DNA of 64,000 nucleotides. Source: Sva-07 sp963774765. Lineage in GTDB: Bacteria > Actinomycetota > Acidimicrobiia > Acidimicrobiales > Ilumatobacteraceae. The stretch is taken from NCBI GenBank assembly GCA_963774765.1, contig CAVZGP010000030.1:310001-374000 (forward strand). Reading direction: 5' to 3'. How positions within the stretch are numbered: the stretch's first letter is position 1; every line of letters starts with the position of its first letter. The position numbers and the translations under genes are program-made. The notes beneath the pieces were generated by a model that was given only the letters and a program-made list of their open reading frames with translations, did not search any database and was not told where the DNA came from. Positions 41,262 through 49,499 of this stretch are shown here, piece by piece.

Positions 41262-42224
41262 ATGACCCATGCCGACCGCCAGGACCGGGAACGCTGGATT
41301 GCGTCGGGGTTGCCCGACGCAGTCGTCACGATCATGTTCCGCGACAGCACCCTCGCGCCGCCGCACGCGGCTCGCTGGTACGACTCGTCGCTCACCACCG
41401 ACGAGATCACCGAGTTCCGACGCTCGGGACGCCCAGCCCCCGACGCCGCCTTCGCGGCCTCGCTCGAATCCCGTGGCCTGCCGACCGACATCGCGTTCAT
41501 CGAGACGTGGGCCGGGTTCGACGCCGCGACGATCCTGCGCGCGATCGATCGCGGGTACACCTCCGGAGAGCAGTTCGCGCCCTGGGCCGACACCGACGCC
41601 GACGTCACCGAGGTGGAGCAACTGGCAGACGTGACGACTGGCGGGCTGCAGCCGTCGAAGGCGCTGGCACACCTGCGGGCCGGCAGATCGCCCGAGGAGA
41701 TCGCCTATGCGGAGACGGCTGGGATCAAGGTGAAGAAGGCGTTGGAGTGGATCGACCGTGGGATGTCCGCGGCGACGGCAGCGCGATGGTCGTCGGCCGG
41801 GTTCTCGGCGTCGAACGCGGCGGCGTGGGTCGAGGTGGTCGACGACCCGGAGGTGGCTCGGTTGCTCGGGTCGGTCGGCTTCGACGTCGACAGCGCGCGC
41901 GAACAGCGACCCGAAGGCGGCTGGACCACCCATGTCGTCCGCCGTCGCGTCGCGCTCGACGCCGGTGCCGGCGAGGAGGCGGCCGACGAGTGGGCGGCGA
42001 CGTCGCTCCCGGATCGCAAGCTCGCCAAGTGGGTCGGCGCCGGGGTGGGTCCGACCGAGGCCGCCGAGTGGCTGGCGCGCGAGTTCCGGCCGGGCGAAGC
42101 GGCCGCATGGGCTGCCAACGCATTCTCTCCGGCCGACGCCGACGCATGGCGGCGCTCCGGCGTCGACGCAGACATCGCCGCTCGTCGACGCGACGCCGGC
42201 GTTCGCCCGGCGAACACCGACTGA
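41262..42224 (+). CDS. 13-residue Trp-repeat helical protein
   Basis: A 320-residue protein built from tandem 13-residue units, W-x4-[FGL]-x2-x-E/x-A-A-x-W. Examples are ARWSSAGFSASNAAAW, AKWVGAGVGPTEAAEW and EWLAREFRPGEAAAWAANAF. The repeats are densest at the C-terminus, and more divergent ones occur in the first 200 residues. Each unit looks like a helix-turn-helix, so the chain probably forms a solenoid. No enzyme motif, signal peptide or membrane helix is seen. ATG 41262 is chosen because the first repeat-like unit (ERWIASGLPDAVV) follows at once. Role unknown; protein binding is likely. Confidence 0.65.
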   Translation: MTHADRQDRERWIASGLPDAVVTIMFRDSTLAPPHAARWYDSSLTTDEITEFRRSGRPAPDAAFAASLESRGLPTDIAFIETWAGFDAATILRAIDRGYTSGEQFAPWADTDADVTEVEQLADVTTGGLQPSKALAHLRAGRSPEEIAYAETAGIKVKKALEWIDRGMSAATAARWSSAGFSASNAAAWVEVVDDPEVARLLGSVGFDVDSAREQRPEGGWTTHVVRRRVALDAGAGEEAADEWAATSLPDRKLAKWVGAGVGPTEAAEWLAREFRPGEAAAWAANAFSPADADAWRRSGVDADIAARRRDAGVRPANTD

Positions 42225-42252
42225 CCGGCGCGTTTGTGGTTGGCTCTGGTCC

Positions 42253-43119
42253 ATGTGGACGATCGGGGACGTACAGATCACCGAGGTCGCGGAGCTGACC
42301 ACCACGTCGGCTGCGCACTGGCTGCTGCCCGATGCGACCGCCGAGCGGATCCAGGAGATTGGCTGGATGGTGCCGGACTACGCGACGCCCGACGGCAAGG
42401 TGCACATGACCATTCGTGCGTTGGTGATCGAGACTGAAGGGAGGCGGATCCTCGTCGACACCTGCCTCGGCAACGACAAGCAACGTCCGGTCGAGGCGTG
42501 GAGCATGCGCTCCGGCCCGTTCCTCGACGATCTGACTGCGGCTGGCTTCCCGCCCAACTCGATCGACACCGTGCTGTGCACACACCTGCACGTCGACCAC
42601 GTCGGCTGGAACACCCGGCTCGTCGACGGCGAGTGGGTGCCGACGTTCCCGAACGCGCGCTACCTGTTCGCCGATGTCGAATGGGAGCACTGGCAGCGAG
42701 ACGACGCGGGGATGGACGAGGTGCTCCGAGCCGATTCGATCCAGCCGGTGATCGACGCCGGCCTCGTCGACCTGATCGCCACCGATTCCCGCCTCACCCG
42801 AGATGTCTGCCTCAGCCCGACGCCGGGCCACACGCCTGGCCATGTCAGCGTGCTGATCGAGAGCAACGGTGAGCGCGGCGTGATCACCGGCGATCTGTCG
42901 CACATGGTGTGCCAGGCGGCGCACCCCGAGTGGGGCAGCTCGTTCGACGTCGACGCCGCTCAGGCCGAAGCGACCCGCCGGGCATTCTTCGCCGACCAGG
43001 CCGACACCGATGTGCTCGTGCTCGGCACACACTGGGAGCCGTGCGCGGGCCACGTGACGTCGCATGGCGACGTGTGGCGCATCGAACCGGCCTGTTTCCC
43101 GACTGACGCTCAACCGTGA
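42253..43119 (+). CDS. MBL-fold metallo-hydrolase
   Basis: A 288-residue metallo-beta-lactamase-fold enzyme. The metal motif is CTHLHVDHVGWN (HxHxDH), with further ligands in PTPGHTPGHVSVLI, VITGDLSH and GTHWEPCAGHV. The N-terminus lacks a signal peptide, so it is cytosolic. The sequence resembles lactonase/quorum-quenching-like and general MBL hydrolases; the substrate is not readable. It overlaps the 3' end of the convergent lipid kinase gene by 10 bp. Confidence 0.83.
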   Translation: MWTIGDVQITEVAELTTTSAAHWLLPDATAERIQEIGWMVPDYATPDGKVHMTIRALVIETEGRRILVDTCLGNDKQRPVEAWSMRSGPFLDDLTAAGFPPNSIDTVLCTHLHVDHVGWNTRLVDGEWVPTFPNARYLFADVEWEHWQRDDAGMDEVLRADSIQPVIDAGLVDLIATDSRLTRDVCLSPTPGHTPGHVSVLIESNGERGVITGDLSHMVCQAAHPEWGSSFDVDAAQAEATRRAFFADQADTDVLVLGTHWEPCAGHVTSHGDVWRIEPACFPTDAQP

Positions 43120-44462
43120 AGGTCGGCTCGGGGCTCGCGGCCCCGTGCGATCTCCGAGAGGTCCGCAAGGCGCAGGTCGCGAGCCCGGCGACGTTCGACC
43201 TCTTCGAGGTTTCCTTCCGGCATGTACATGCGCAGACCCAACGGGTGGATCTCGAATCGCAACGGCGTGGTGGCCTCGAGCGCCTCGCCGTCGACGCCCA
43301 TGTAGGCCGATCCCGACGTGGAACGCACCTCGAACTCGGCGGCGTGGAACTCCCACCAGTACTTGCTGTAGTCGGGCATGCCGAGCATCGCCATGGTCAT
43401 CAGACGGGCCGCCTGCGTACCGGTGCGCGGTGACAGTGCGAACACCCCGAGTTCTCCACCGTCGAGGCGGCGGCGTTGCGCGACGTCGCGCTTGGCGCCG
43501 AGCACGTAGCTGTTGTTCGACACCATGATCACGAACGCACCTTCGACGTCTTGGCCGCGTGGCGTCGTGTACTGCAGGTCGAACGTCTCGGCCTGGCGCC
43601 CGAGCAGTTCGGCGGCGATCTTGCTGCTGACCTCGACCTTGTTGTTGCGGTAGTCCTCGGACTGCACGATCGTCGCGTAGATGCCGAGCGACACGTTGTT
43701 GACGAACAGTCGGCCGTTGACCGTGGCGTAGTCGACGCGCCGCTCGATCGCATCGCGGTACGCGTACATCGCCTTGCGTGGATCCTCGCGGTCGAGTCCG
43801 AGGTCGAGTGCGAAGTGGTTGCGAGTGCCCGCTGGGATGCACACGAAGGGCAGATCATGTTTCACCGCGACGGATGCGACCAGTGCCTGTGATCCGTCGC
43901 CGCCGGCCATGCCCAGGCAGTCGGCACCTCGCGCGACCGCGTCGAGCGTGAGTTGTTCGAGGTCGAGTCCCTCCGCGAGCAGCACCGTCTCGATGCCCAA
44001 CTCGTCGGCGAGTTCGATCAGTCCGAACTTGTCGACCTTGCCACCACCCGACCATGGATTGCAGAGCAGCACGGGCTTGGACGGCTCGGCCGTGACCCGC
44101 ACCGAGGACTTCGGCACGGGCCGCTTCAACGCGTAGTTGGCGAGGAAGACCATCAGGTAGACGATGGCGAGGATCAGCGCCAGGCGCAGCACGATGTGTT
44201 CCAACTTCGACAGCGCCTGCGCGAGCGCGATGACGACGAGCACGAGGCCGATGATCCCGGTGAGTGCGGCGACCAGTTTGACCACGCCGACTTCGGTCAC
44301 GACCCACCAGGCGCCGGCGGACAGCAGTGCGATGCCGATCAGCGCGATCACGATCGACGACGTCTGTCGGAAGACGCCCTGCACGACCAACCCGATCACC
44401 AACAGGAACAACGGGGCAACTGCGACAGCTGCGGCACGGCGTTTCGAACTGACGTTGGTCAC
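43110..44462 (-). CDS. diacylglycerol/lipid-kinase-family protein with N-terminal membrane domain
   Basis: A 450-residue protein. Roughly the first 115 residues hold four transmembrane helices (for example APLFLLVIGLVVQGV and ALTGIIGLVLVVIALAQAL). They are followed by a DagK catalytic domain: LLCNPWSGGGKVDKFG, the ATP loop MAGGDGSQALV, and VCIPAGTRNHFALDLGLDRE. The C-terminal lobe includes MVSNNSYVLG and AYMGVDGEALE. It phosphorylates a lipid such as diacylglycerol or polyisoprenol at the membrane. Membrane fusion is not usual for the soluble DgkB type. Confidence 0.83.
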   Translation of the reverse strand: MTNVSSKRRAAAVAVAPLFLLVIGLVVQGVFRQTSSIVIALIGIALLSAGAWWVVTEVGVVKLVAALTGIIGLVLVVIALAQALSKLEHIVLRLALILAIVYLMVFLANYALKRPVPKSSVRVTAEPSKPVLLCNPWSGGGKVDKFGLIELADELGIETVLLAEGLDLEQLTLDAVARGADCLGMAGGDGSQALVASVAVKHDLPFVCIPAGTRNHFALDLGLDREDPRKAMYAYRDAIERRVDYATVNGRLFVNNVSLGIYATIVQSEDYRNNKVEVSSKIAAELLGRQAETFDLQYTTPRGQDVEGAFVIMVSNNSYVLGAKRDVAQRRRLDGGELGVFALSPRTGTQAARLMTMAMLGMPDYSKYWWEFHAAEFEVRSTSGSAYMGVDGEALEATTPLRFEIHPLGLRMYMPEGNLEEVERRRARDLRLADLSEIARGREPRADLHG

Positions 44463-44621
44463 GACTGAACGCTACTCATGTCGTCGTCGTCGCTCCTGGA
44501 TTCAACGCTTGCGTTGGCCGATTTCTCCGGGGCGACCGGCCGCAGCGCTGACCGGCACCGACTGTATGGTTGCGGCTCCAGTTCGGCGACCTGTCGACTC
44601 GACCCGCCGGAGGCCGACAGA

Positions 44622-46793
44622 GTGAAGGAACCGAAAGCTCCCCGGACGGGTCTCGGAACGTTCGGTGGAGTCTTCACACCCTCGATCCTGACGATCCTCG
44701 GCGTGATCATGTACCTCCGGTTCGGCTGGGTGGTCGGCAACGTCGGGCTTCGCAACACCCTGCTGATCGTCACGATCGCCACGTCGATCACCTTGCTCAC
44801 CGGGCTCTCGATCTCGCAGATCTCGACCGACCAACAGGTCCGCACCGGCGGTGCGTACTACATGGTGAGCCGCTCGCTCGGTGCCGAGATCGGCGGCGCC
44901 GTCGGCATCCCTCTCTACCTCGCCCAGGCGTTGAGCGTCGCGCTCTACACGCTCGGCTTCGCCGAGGCCGTCAACGTCGTCGCACCCGGCATCCCGATCC
45001 AGCCGCTCGCGTTCGGCACCACCATCGTCGTCGCGATCTTCGCGTTGATCTCGGCGAAGGCGGCGATCCGAGCTCAGTACGTGATCATGGCGGCCATCGG
45101 GCTGTCGTTGGTCGTGTTCTATTTCGGAACCAAACAGGTCGAAGAACCCCCGCTGCCGCGCAGCTTCGAGCCGGCCACGTTCTGGACGGCCTTCGCGGTC
45201 TTCTTCCCGGCGGTCACCGGGATCATGGCGGGCGTCAACATGAGCGGCGACCTCCGGGATCCGCGGCGCTCGATTCCTCGTGGCACGCTGGCCGCGATCG
45301 CCGTCAGCTACGTGGTCTACATGACGATCCCGTTGGTGCTCGACAGTCGCGCTTCGCAGAGCGCCCTCGTCAATGACCCGCTCATCATGCGCGAGCTCGC
45401 GTTGTGGGGGCCCGCCGTGATCATCGGAGTCTGGGGCGCGACGCTGTCGAGCGCCTTGGGCAGCATGCTCGGTGCGCCTCGGATCCTGCAGGCGCTCGCG
45501 CGCGACGGCGTCCTGCCGGGACGCATGCGGATCTTCGGTCGGGGGTCGGGAACGAACGACGAACCTCGCCTCGGCACCTACATGTCCTTGACGATCGCGC
45601 TCGTCGTGGTGCTGCTCGGCGACCTCGATGCGGTCGCACCGGTGCTGTCGATGTTCTTCCTCGCGACCTACGCGGTCGTCAACTTCGTCTCGGCGGGCGA
45701 GACGTTCCTCCGCAACCCGTCGTTCCGCCCCACGTTCCGGATCCACTGGATCGTGTCGTTGCTGGGGGCGATCGGCTGCGTCGCAGTGATGGTGCTCATC
45801 AATCCGGTGGCCACGATCGTCGCGGTGGTCTTCGTGGGCGTCATCTGGACGCTGCTGAATCGCCGCCGGGCGCAGAGCCGTTGGGGAGACATCCGCCAGG
45901 GAATCTGGATCAACGTTGTTCGGTGGGCGGTGTCGCACATTCGGCGCTCGACCGACACGAAGAGCTGGCGTCCGAACATCCTCGTGTTGGCGGGAAGCCC
46001 GACGAAACGGTGGTACCTCATCGAGTTGGCCAACGCCCTGACGCGCAGCCGCGGGATGCTGACGATCGCGACGATCCTTCCGGAGCCCACGACGACCCAG
46101 CGCAAGCGCCAGCTCGCCGACACCGTCCGCGAGCACCTCGCCGAGCGTGACGTCTCGGCGCTCGTGCGAGTGGTGTCGGCACCGACCCCTTATGTCGGCG
46201 CATCGGTGCTGGTCGAGGCCTATGGGTTGGGCACATTGATGCCCAACACGGTGGTACTCGGCGACGGCGAGACCACTTCCGATCCCCACGAGTACGCCAC
46301 GATGGTGAGCCGGATCCACGACGCAGGTCGCAACGTCGTCATCGTCAGGGCGCCGGACGACACCACGTTCGGAGAGCGTCGCAGCATCGACGTCTGGCTG
46401 AGTTCGATTCGCGCCAACGGAGCGTTGATGATCGTGCTCGCCGATGCGCTGCGGGCGTCGAAGCTCTGGCGGCGGGCTTCGGTGACCGTTCGGATGGTGG
46501 TGCCGCGTGCCGACGCAGCCGGCGACGTGGCCGACAACCTCCGAGAGCTCTTTGTCAGCGCTCGACTCCGTTTGGAGGTGGACGTGATCGTCGACGAGCG
46601 GCCCGTCGGCGAGGTCATCGGCGAGCGCGCTGAGCACGCCGATCTGACGCTGGTGGGTCTTCCTGATCCCTGCGTCGATCTGGAGGGGTTCCCGGACCGG
46701 CTCGAGGCAGCCCTCTCCGGGGTGTCGACCGACCGGCCCATGGCCTTCGTGCTCGGGTCGAACGACGTCGAGCTCGAAGCGCTCCTCGACTGA
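44622..46793 (+). CDS. cation-chloride-cotransporter-type APC transporter with C-terminal stress-like domain
   Basis: A 723-residue transporter. The first helix block GTFGGVFTPSILTILGVIMY is the hallmark of the SLC12 (Na-K-Cl) branch of the APC superfamily. About 12 helices span residues 15-430, including MSGDLRDPRRSIPRG. The cytosolic C-terminal ~290 residues resemble universal-stress-like Rossmann repeats (WRPNILVLAGSPTKRWYLIE), as in bacterial members. GTG 44622 is supported by GGAGG (44608-44612). Ion selectivity is unproven. Confidence 0.84.
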   Translation: MKEPKAPRTGLGTFGGVFTPSILTILGVIMYLRFGWVVGNVGLRNTLLIVTIATSITLLTGLSISQISTDQQVRTGGAYYMVSRSLGAEIGGAVGIPLYLAQALSVALYTLGFAEAVNVVAPGIPIQPLAFGTTIVVAIFALISAKAAIRAQYVIMAAIGLSLVVFYFGTKQVEEPPLPRSFEPATFWTAFAVFFPAVTGIMAGVNMSGDLRDPRRSIPRGTLAAIAVSYVVYMTIPLVLDSRASQSALVNDPLIMRELALWGPAVIIGVWGATLSSALGSMLGAPRILQALARDGVLPGRMRIFGRGSGTNDEPRLGTYMSLTIALVVVLLGDLDAVAPVLSMFFLATYAVVNFVSAGETFLRNPSFRPTFRIHWIVSLLGAIGCVAVMVLINPVATIVAVVFVGVIWTLLNRRRAQSRWGDIRQGIWINVVRWAVSHIRRSTDTKSWRPNILVLAGSPTKRWYLIELANALTRSRGMLTIATILPEPTTTQRKRQLADTVREHLAERDVSALVRVVSAPTPYVGASVLVEAYGLGTLMPNTVVLGDGETTSDPHEYATMVSRIHDAGRNVVIVRAPDDTTFGERRSIDVWLSSIRANGALMIVLADALRASKLWRRASVTVRMVVPRADAAGDVADNLRELFVSARLRLEVDVIVDERPVGEVIGERAEHADLTLVGLPDPCVDLEGFPDRLEAALSGVSTDRPMAFVLGSNDVELEALLD

Positions 46794-46870
46794 TCGGCCG
46801 CCCGCGGATGCGTCGAGTGGGCGGGATGAACGCGCGGACAACTCCGGTGAAGGCACCGCTGAGCGACGAC

Positions 46871-46876
46871 TAGTAT
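46871..46876 (+). promoter_or_regulatory. putative -10 (TAGTAT) before the cyclase-STAND gene
   Basis: TAGTAT gives a ~35-nt leader carrying a strong ribosome site (GGGGAGGAG, just before ATG 46918). It is the one clear promoter for the cyclase-STAND/subtilisin pair, and the only well-formed ribosome site with a leader among the genes around it. Confidence 0.45.
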
Positions 46877-46917
46877 CGCGCTGACCGGCACCAACCAGTC
46901 CGGGGAGGAGCACGTCG

Positions 46918-49497
46918 ATGGTCAAGGGGCTGCCGTCGGGAACGGTCACCTTCCTGTTCACCGACATCGAGGGGAGTACCCGGATCCTGCGCGATCTTGG
47001 CGAGCGGTACAACGAGCTCCTCGACCTGCATCACCGGCTCCTGCGCGAGGTGTGGACGAAACATCGAGGTGTCGAGGTGTTGATCGAAGGCGATGCATTC
47101 TTCGTGGCGTTCGCCGACGCGTCCGACGCCCTCGCAGCGGCGGTTGACGGCCAACGTGTGCTCGCTGCTGCCGACTGGCCGACCGGGAATCCGGTCAAGG
47201 TCCGGATGGGCCTGCACGCGGGTTATGCCCGGCCGGTCGACGACGACTATCGAGCACTGGCCGTGCACCAGGCTGCACGCGTCGTCGACGCCGCGAATGG
47301 TGGGCAGATCCTGGCGACCGATGAGGTGATCGCGTTGTCGGGCGATGCCGAGATCGACCTGACCGAACTCGGGAGATACCGGGTGAGCGACTTCGACGAG
47401 CCGATCACGCTCTACCGCGTGTCGGCGTCGGATCTCGACGGTGACGCTCGCCCACCGCGGGTCCGGCCGGCGGACAGTCACAACCTCGTCCGCCCGGCCA
47501 CGTCGATGGTCAATCGCGTCGGCGAGCAGGCAGACCTGGCGGAGAGCACGCGGCCGGGCCGCGTGGTGACGATCCTCGGACCCGGCGGTGCCGGCAAGAC
47601 GAGGCTGTCGATCGAGGTCGGCCTCAACGTGGTCGAGCAGTGGTCGGACGGGGTGTGGTTCGTCGACCTCGCGCCGCTCTCGGAGGGCGAGGTCGTGGCG
47701 ATGGCGGTCGCCCTGGCGGTCAACGCGCCGTCCACGCGCGGCAACGATGCCCTCACCGACGTCGTGGCCCACCTGGCCGATCGCTCGATGCTGCTGGTGC
47801 TCGACAACTGTGAGCACCTCATCGAGCCCATCTCACGACTCGTCAATGAGCTGCTCGAGCGCTGTCCGCGACTCGGTGTGCTCGCCACCAGCCGTGTCCC
47901 GCTCGGTCTGATCGGCGAGTCGATCTACCGACTCGACCCGCTCGGGGCCGTCGATGCCGAGTCGGACGCGGTCAGGCTGTACGTGGAGCGCAGCGGCCAC
48001 CGCGGCATTGCCGATCTGGGCGACATCGTCGAGCTGTGCCGTGCGATCGACGGGCTGCCGTTGGCAATCGAACTCGCCGCGACGCGATCGCACCTCCTGA
48101 CACCTGCCGAGATGACCGAACGGATGCGCGCCGGTGTGGCGGTCGTGTCGACTCGCGACCCGACGGTGCCCGACCGTCAACGCAGCCTCGACCGTCTGCT
48201 CGACTGGAGTCTCGATCTCCTGGTTCCCGACGAACTCCGCGTGCTGACCCGCCTGGCGGTGTTCGCCGACGGGTTCGACGTGTCGCTCGCCGAGGCGGTC
48301 GCGGGCGACGAGGCCGTGCCCGTCGCTCGGGTGCCGGAGCTCGTCTGGTCGCTCATCGACTGGTCGCTCATCGTGCGCGAGGTCGCGGCGGGAACCTCTC
48401 GGTACGTGTTGCCCTCGACCGTGCGGTCGTACATGTTGGAAGGTGCCGACGAGCACGAACTCATGGCGAGCAGGATCCGGCTCGCCGACGCGTTGGTCGA
48501 CCGGTTGGGCCCCGAGCGCACCCTGTCGAGTCGATGGGTGACCGAGTTCGGCATCGAGCTGGAGAACGTGCGCGCCGTGGTCGCGCACGCCGAGATCCCC
48601 GACCCGATCGCGCGGCCGCTGGCGTGGTCGATCGGCCAGTACCACGATGTCACGTCGTCGTACCGGTCCGGGATCTCCGAGGTGGCGCGCTGCATCGACC
48701 AACGCCCGGATCCAGGGCCGGATCTCGTCGCGCTGCTCACGCTCCAGGCCGATCTCCACCTTCGTCTCGGAGAGCTGGCAGATGCCGAACGGCTCGGCGA
48801 GCGTGCCGCTGCGCTGGTCGAGCAGGTCGGCGTTCCGGCCTTCGACGACATGGGGGTCGTGCGCACCAAGGGCGAGCTGGCGTTGCGGTCGGACGATCCC
48901 GAGACCGCCTTGCGACTGGCTGACGCCGCGTTGGGCGCCGGCGTCGCGACCCCGCGGGGCGAAGCTCGGCTGTGGAACCTCGCGGCGATCGCCCACAATT
49001 CCTTGGGCGACTCACGAGCGGCCGTCGACGCTCTCGATCACTGCCTTCGGGCGGAGGAAGCGGCCGGTCTCGAGACGTTCCTCGCGAACACGCACGGCAA
49101 CTTCGCCGAGGTGCTGTTGGCGCTGGGCGATCCCGCAGGCGCGGCGAAGCACCAATTGGCGGCGCTCGAGTGGGCTCGCTCGATGGGCGACTCGACGCTG
49201 ATTGCGTACTCACAGATGATCGCCGCACGGTTCGCGCTGGACGAAGGGTCGGCTGTCGATGCAGTGAGGATGCAATCAGCCGCCGACGTGGCCCTCGCGA
49301 GCAAGGGCCTGTTGCTGTATTCCGGCGATGCGGAGCAGCGGGCGGCATTGCTCGACGCCGGTCGCGAGGTGCTGGGTGAGGCCGAGTTCGAGCGGGCCCG
49401 ACTCGAAGGTGAGTCCACGTCCGCCGATCGGCTCGCCGACCAGACCGACGCAATCCTGCGACGCAGAGCCGCGTCGCCATCGACACCTGGAGGTTGA
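46918..49497 (+). CDS. class III nucleotidyl cyclase - STAND ATPase - TPR protein
   Basis: An 859-residue regulator. The cyclase domain (about 8-140) has the first metal Asp in FLFTDIEGSTR (D16) and the second in EGDAFFVAF (D59). The usual transition-state Asn in the VNxAAR block is His (VHQAARVVD), so activity may be weak. A STAND NTPase follows: Walker A GPGGAGKT at 221-228, Walker B MLLVLDNCEHL (D296), and LEVLATSRVPLG-like sensor text (VLATSRVPLGLIGES). Helical TPR-like repeats occupy about 590-850 (ALLTLQADLHLRLGELADAE). The protein is soluble. It is coupled to the protease gene downstream, 2 bp after its stop. Confidence 0.85.
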   Translation: MVKGLPSGTVTFLFTDIEGSTRILRDLGERYNELLDLHHRLLREVWTKHRGVEVLIEGDAFFVAFADASDALAAAVDGQRVLAAADWPTGNPVKVRMGLHAGYARPVDDDYRALAVHQAARVVDAANGGQILATDEVIALSGDAEIDLTELGRYRVSDFDEPITLYRVSASDLDGDARPPRVRPADSHNLVRPATSMVNRVGEQADLAESTRPGRVVTILGPGGAGKTRLSIEVGLNVVEQWSDGVWFVDLAPLSEGEVVAMAVALAVNAPSTRGNDALTDVVAHLADRSMLLVLDNCEHLIEPISRLVNELLERCPRLGVLATSRVPLGLIGESIYRLDPLGAVDAESDAVRLYVERSGHRGIADLGDIVELCRAIDGLPLAIELAATRSHLLTPAEMTERMRAGVAVVSTRDPTVPDRQRSLDRLLDWSLDLLVPDELRVLTRLAVFADGFDVSLAEAVAGDEAVPVARVPELVWSLIDWSLIVREVAAGTSRYVLPSTVRSYMLEGADEHELMASRIRLADALVDRLGPERTLSSRWVTEFGIELENVRAVVAHAEIPDPIARPLAWSIGQYHDVTSSYRSGISEVARCIDQRPDPGPDLVALLTLQADLHLRLGELADAERLGERAAALVEQVGVPAFDDMGVVRTKGELALRSDDPETALRLADAALGAGVATPRGEARLWNLAAIAHNSLGDSRAAVDALDHCLRAEEAAGLETFLANTHGNFAEVLLALGDPAGAAKHQLAALEWARSMGDSTLIAYSQMIAARFALDEGSAVDAVRMQSAADVALASKGLLLYSGDAEQRAALLDAGREVLGEAEFERARLEGESTSADRLADQTDAILRRRAASPSTPGG

Positions 49498-49499
49498 CC

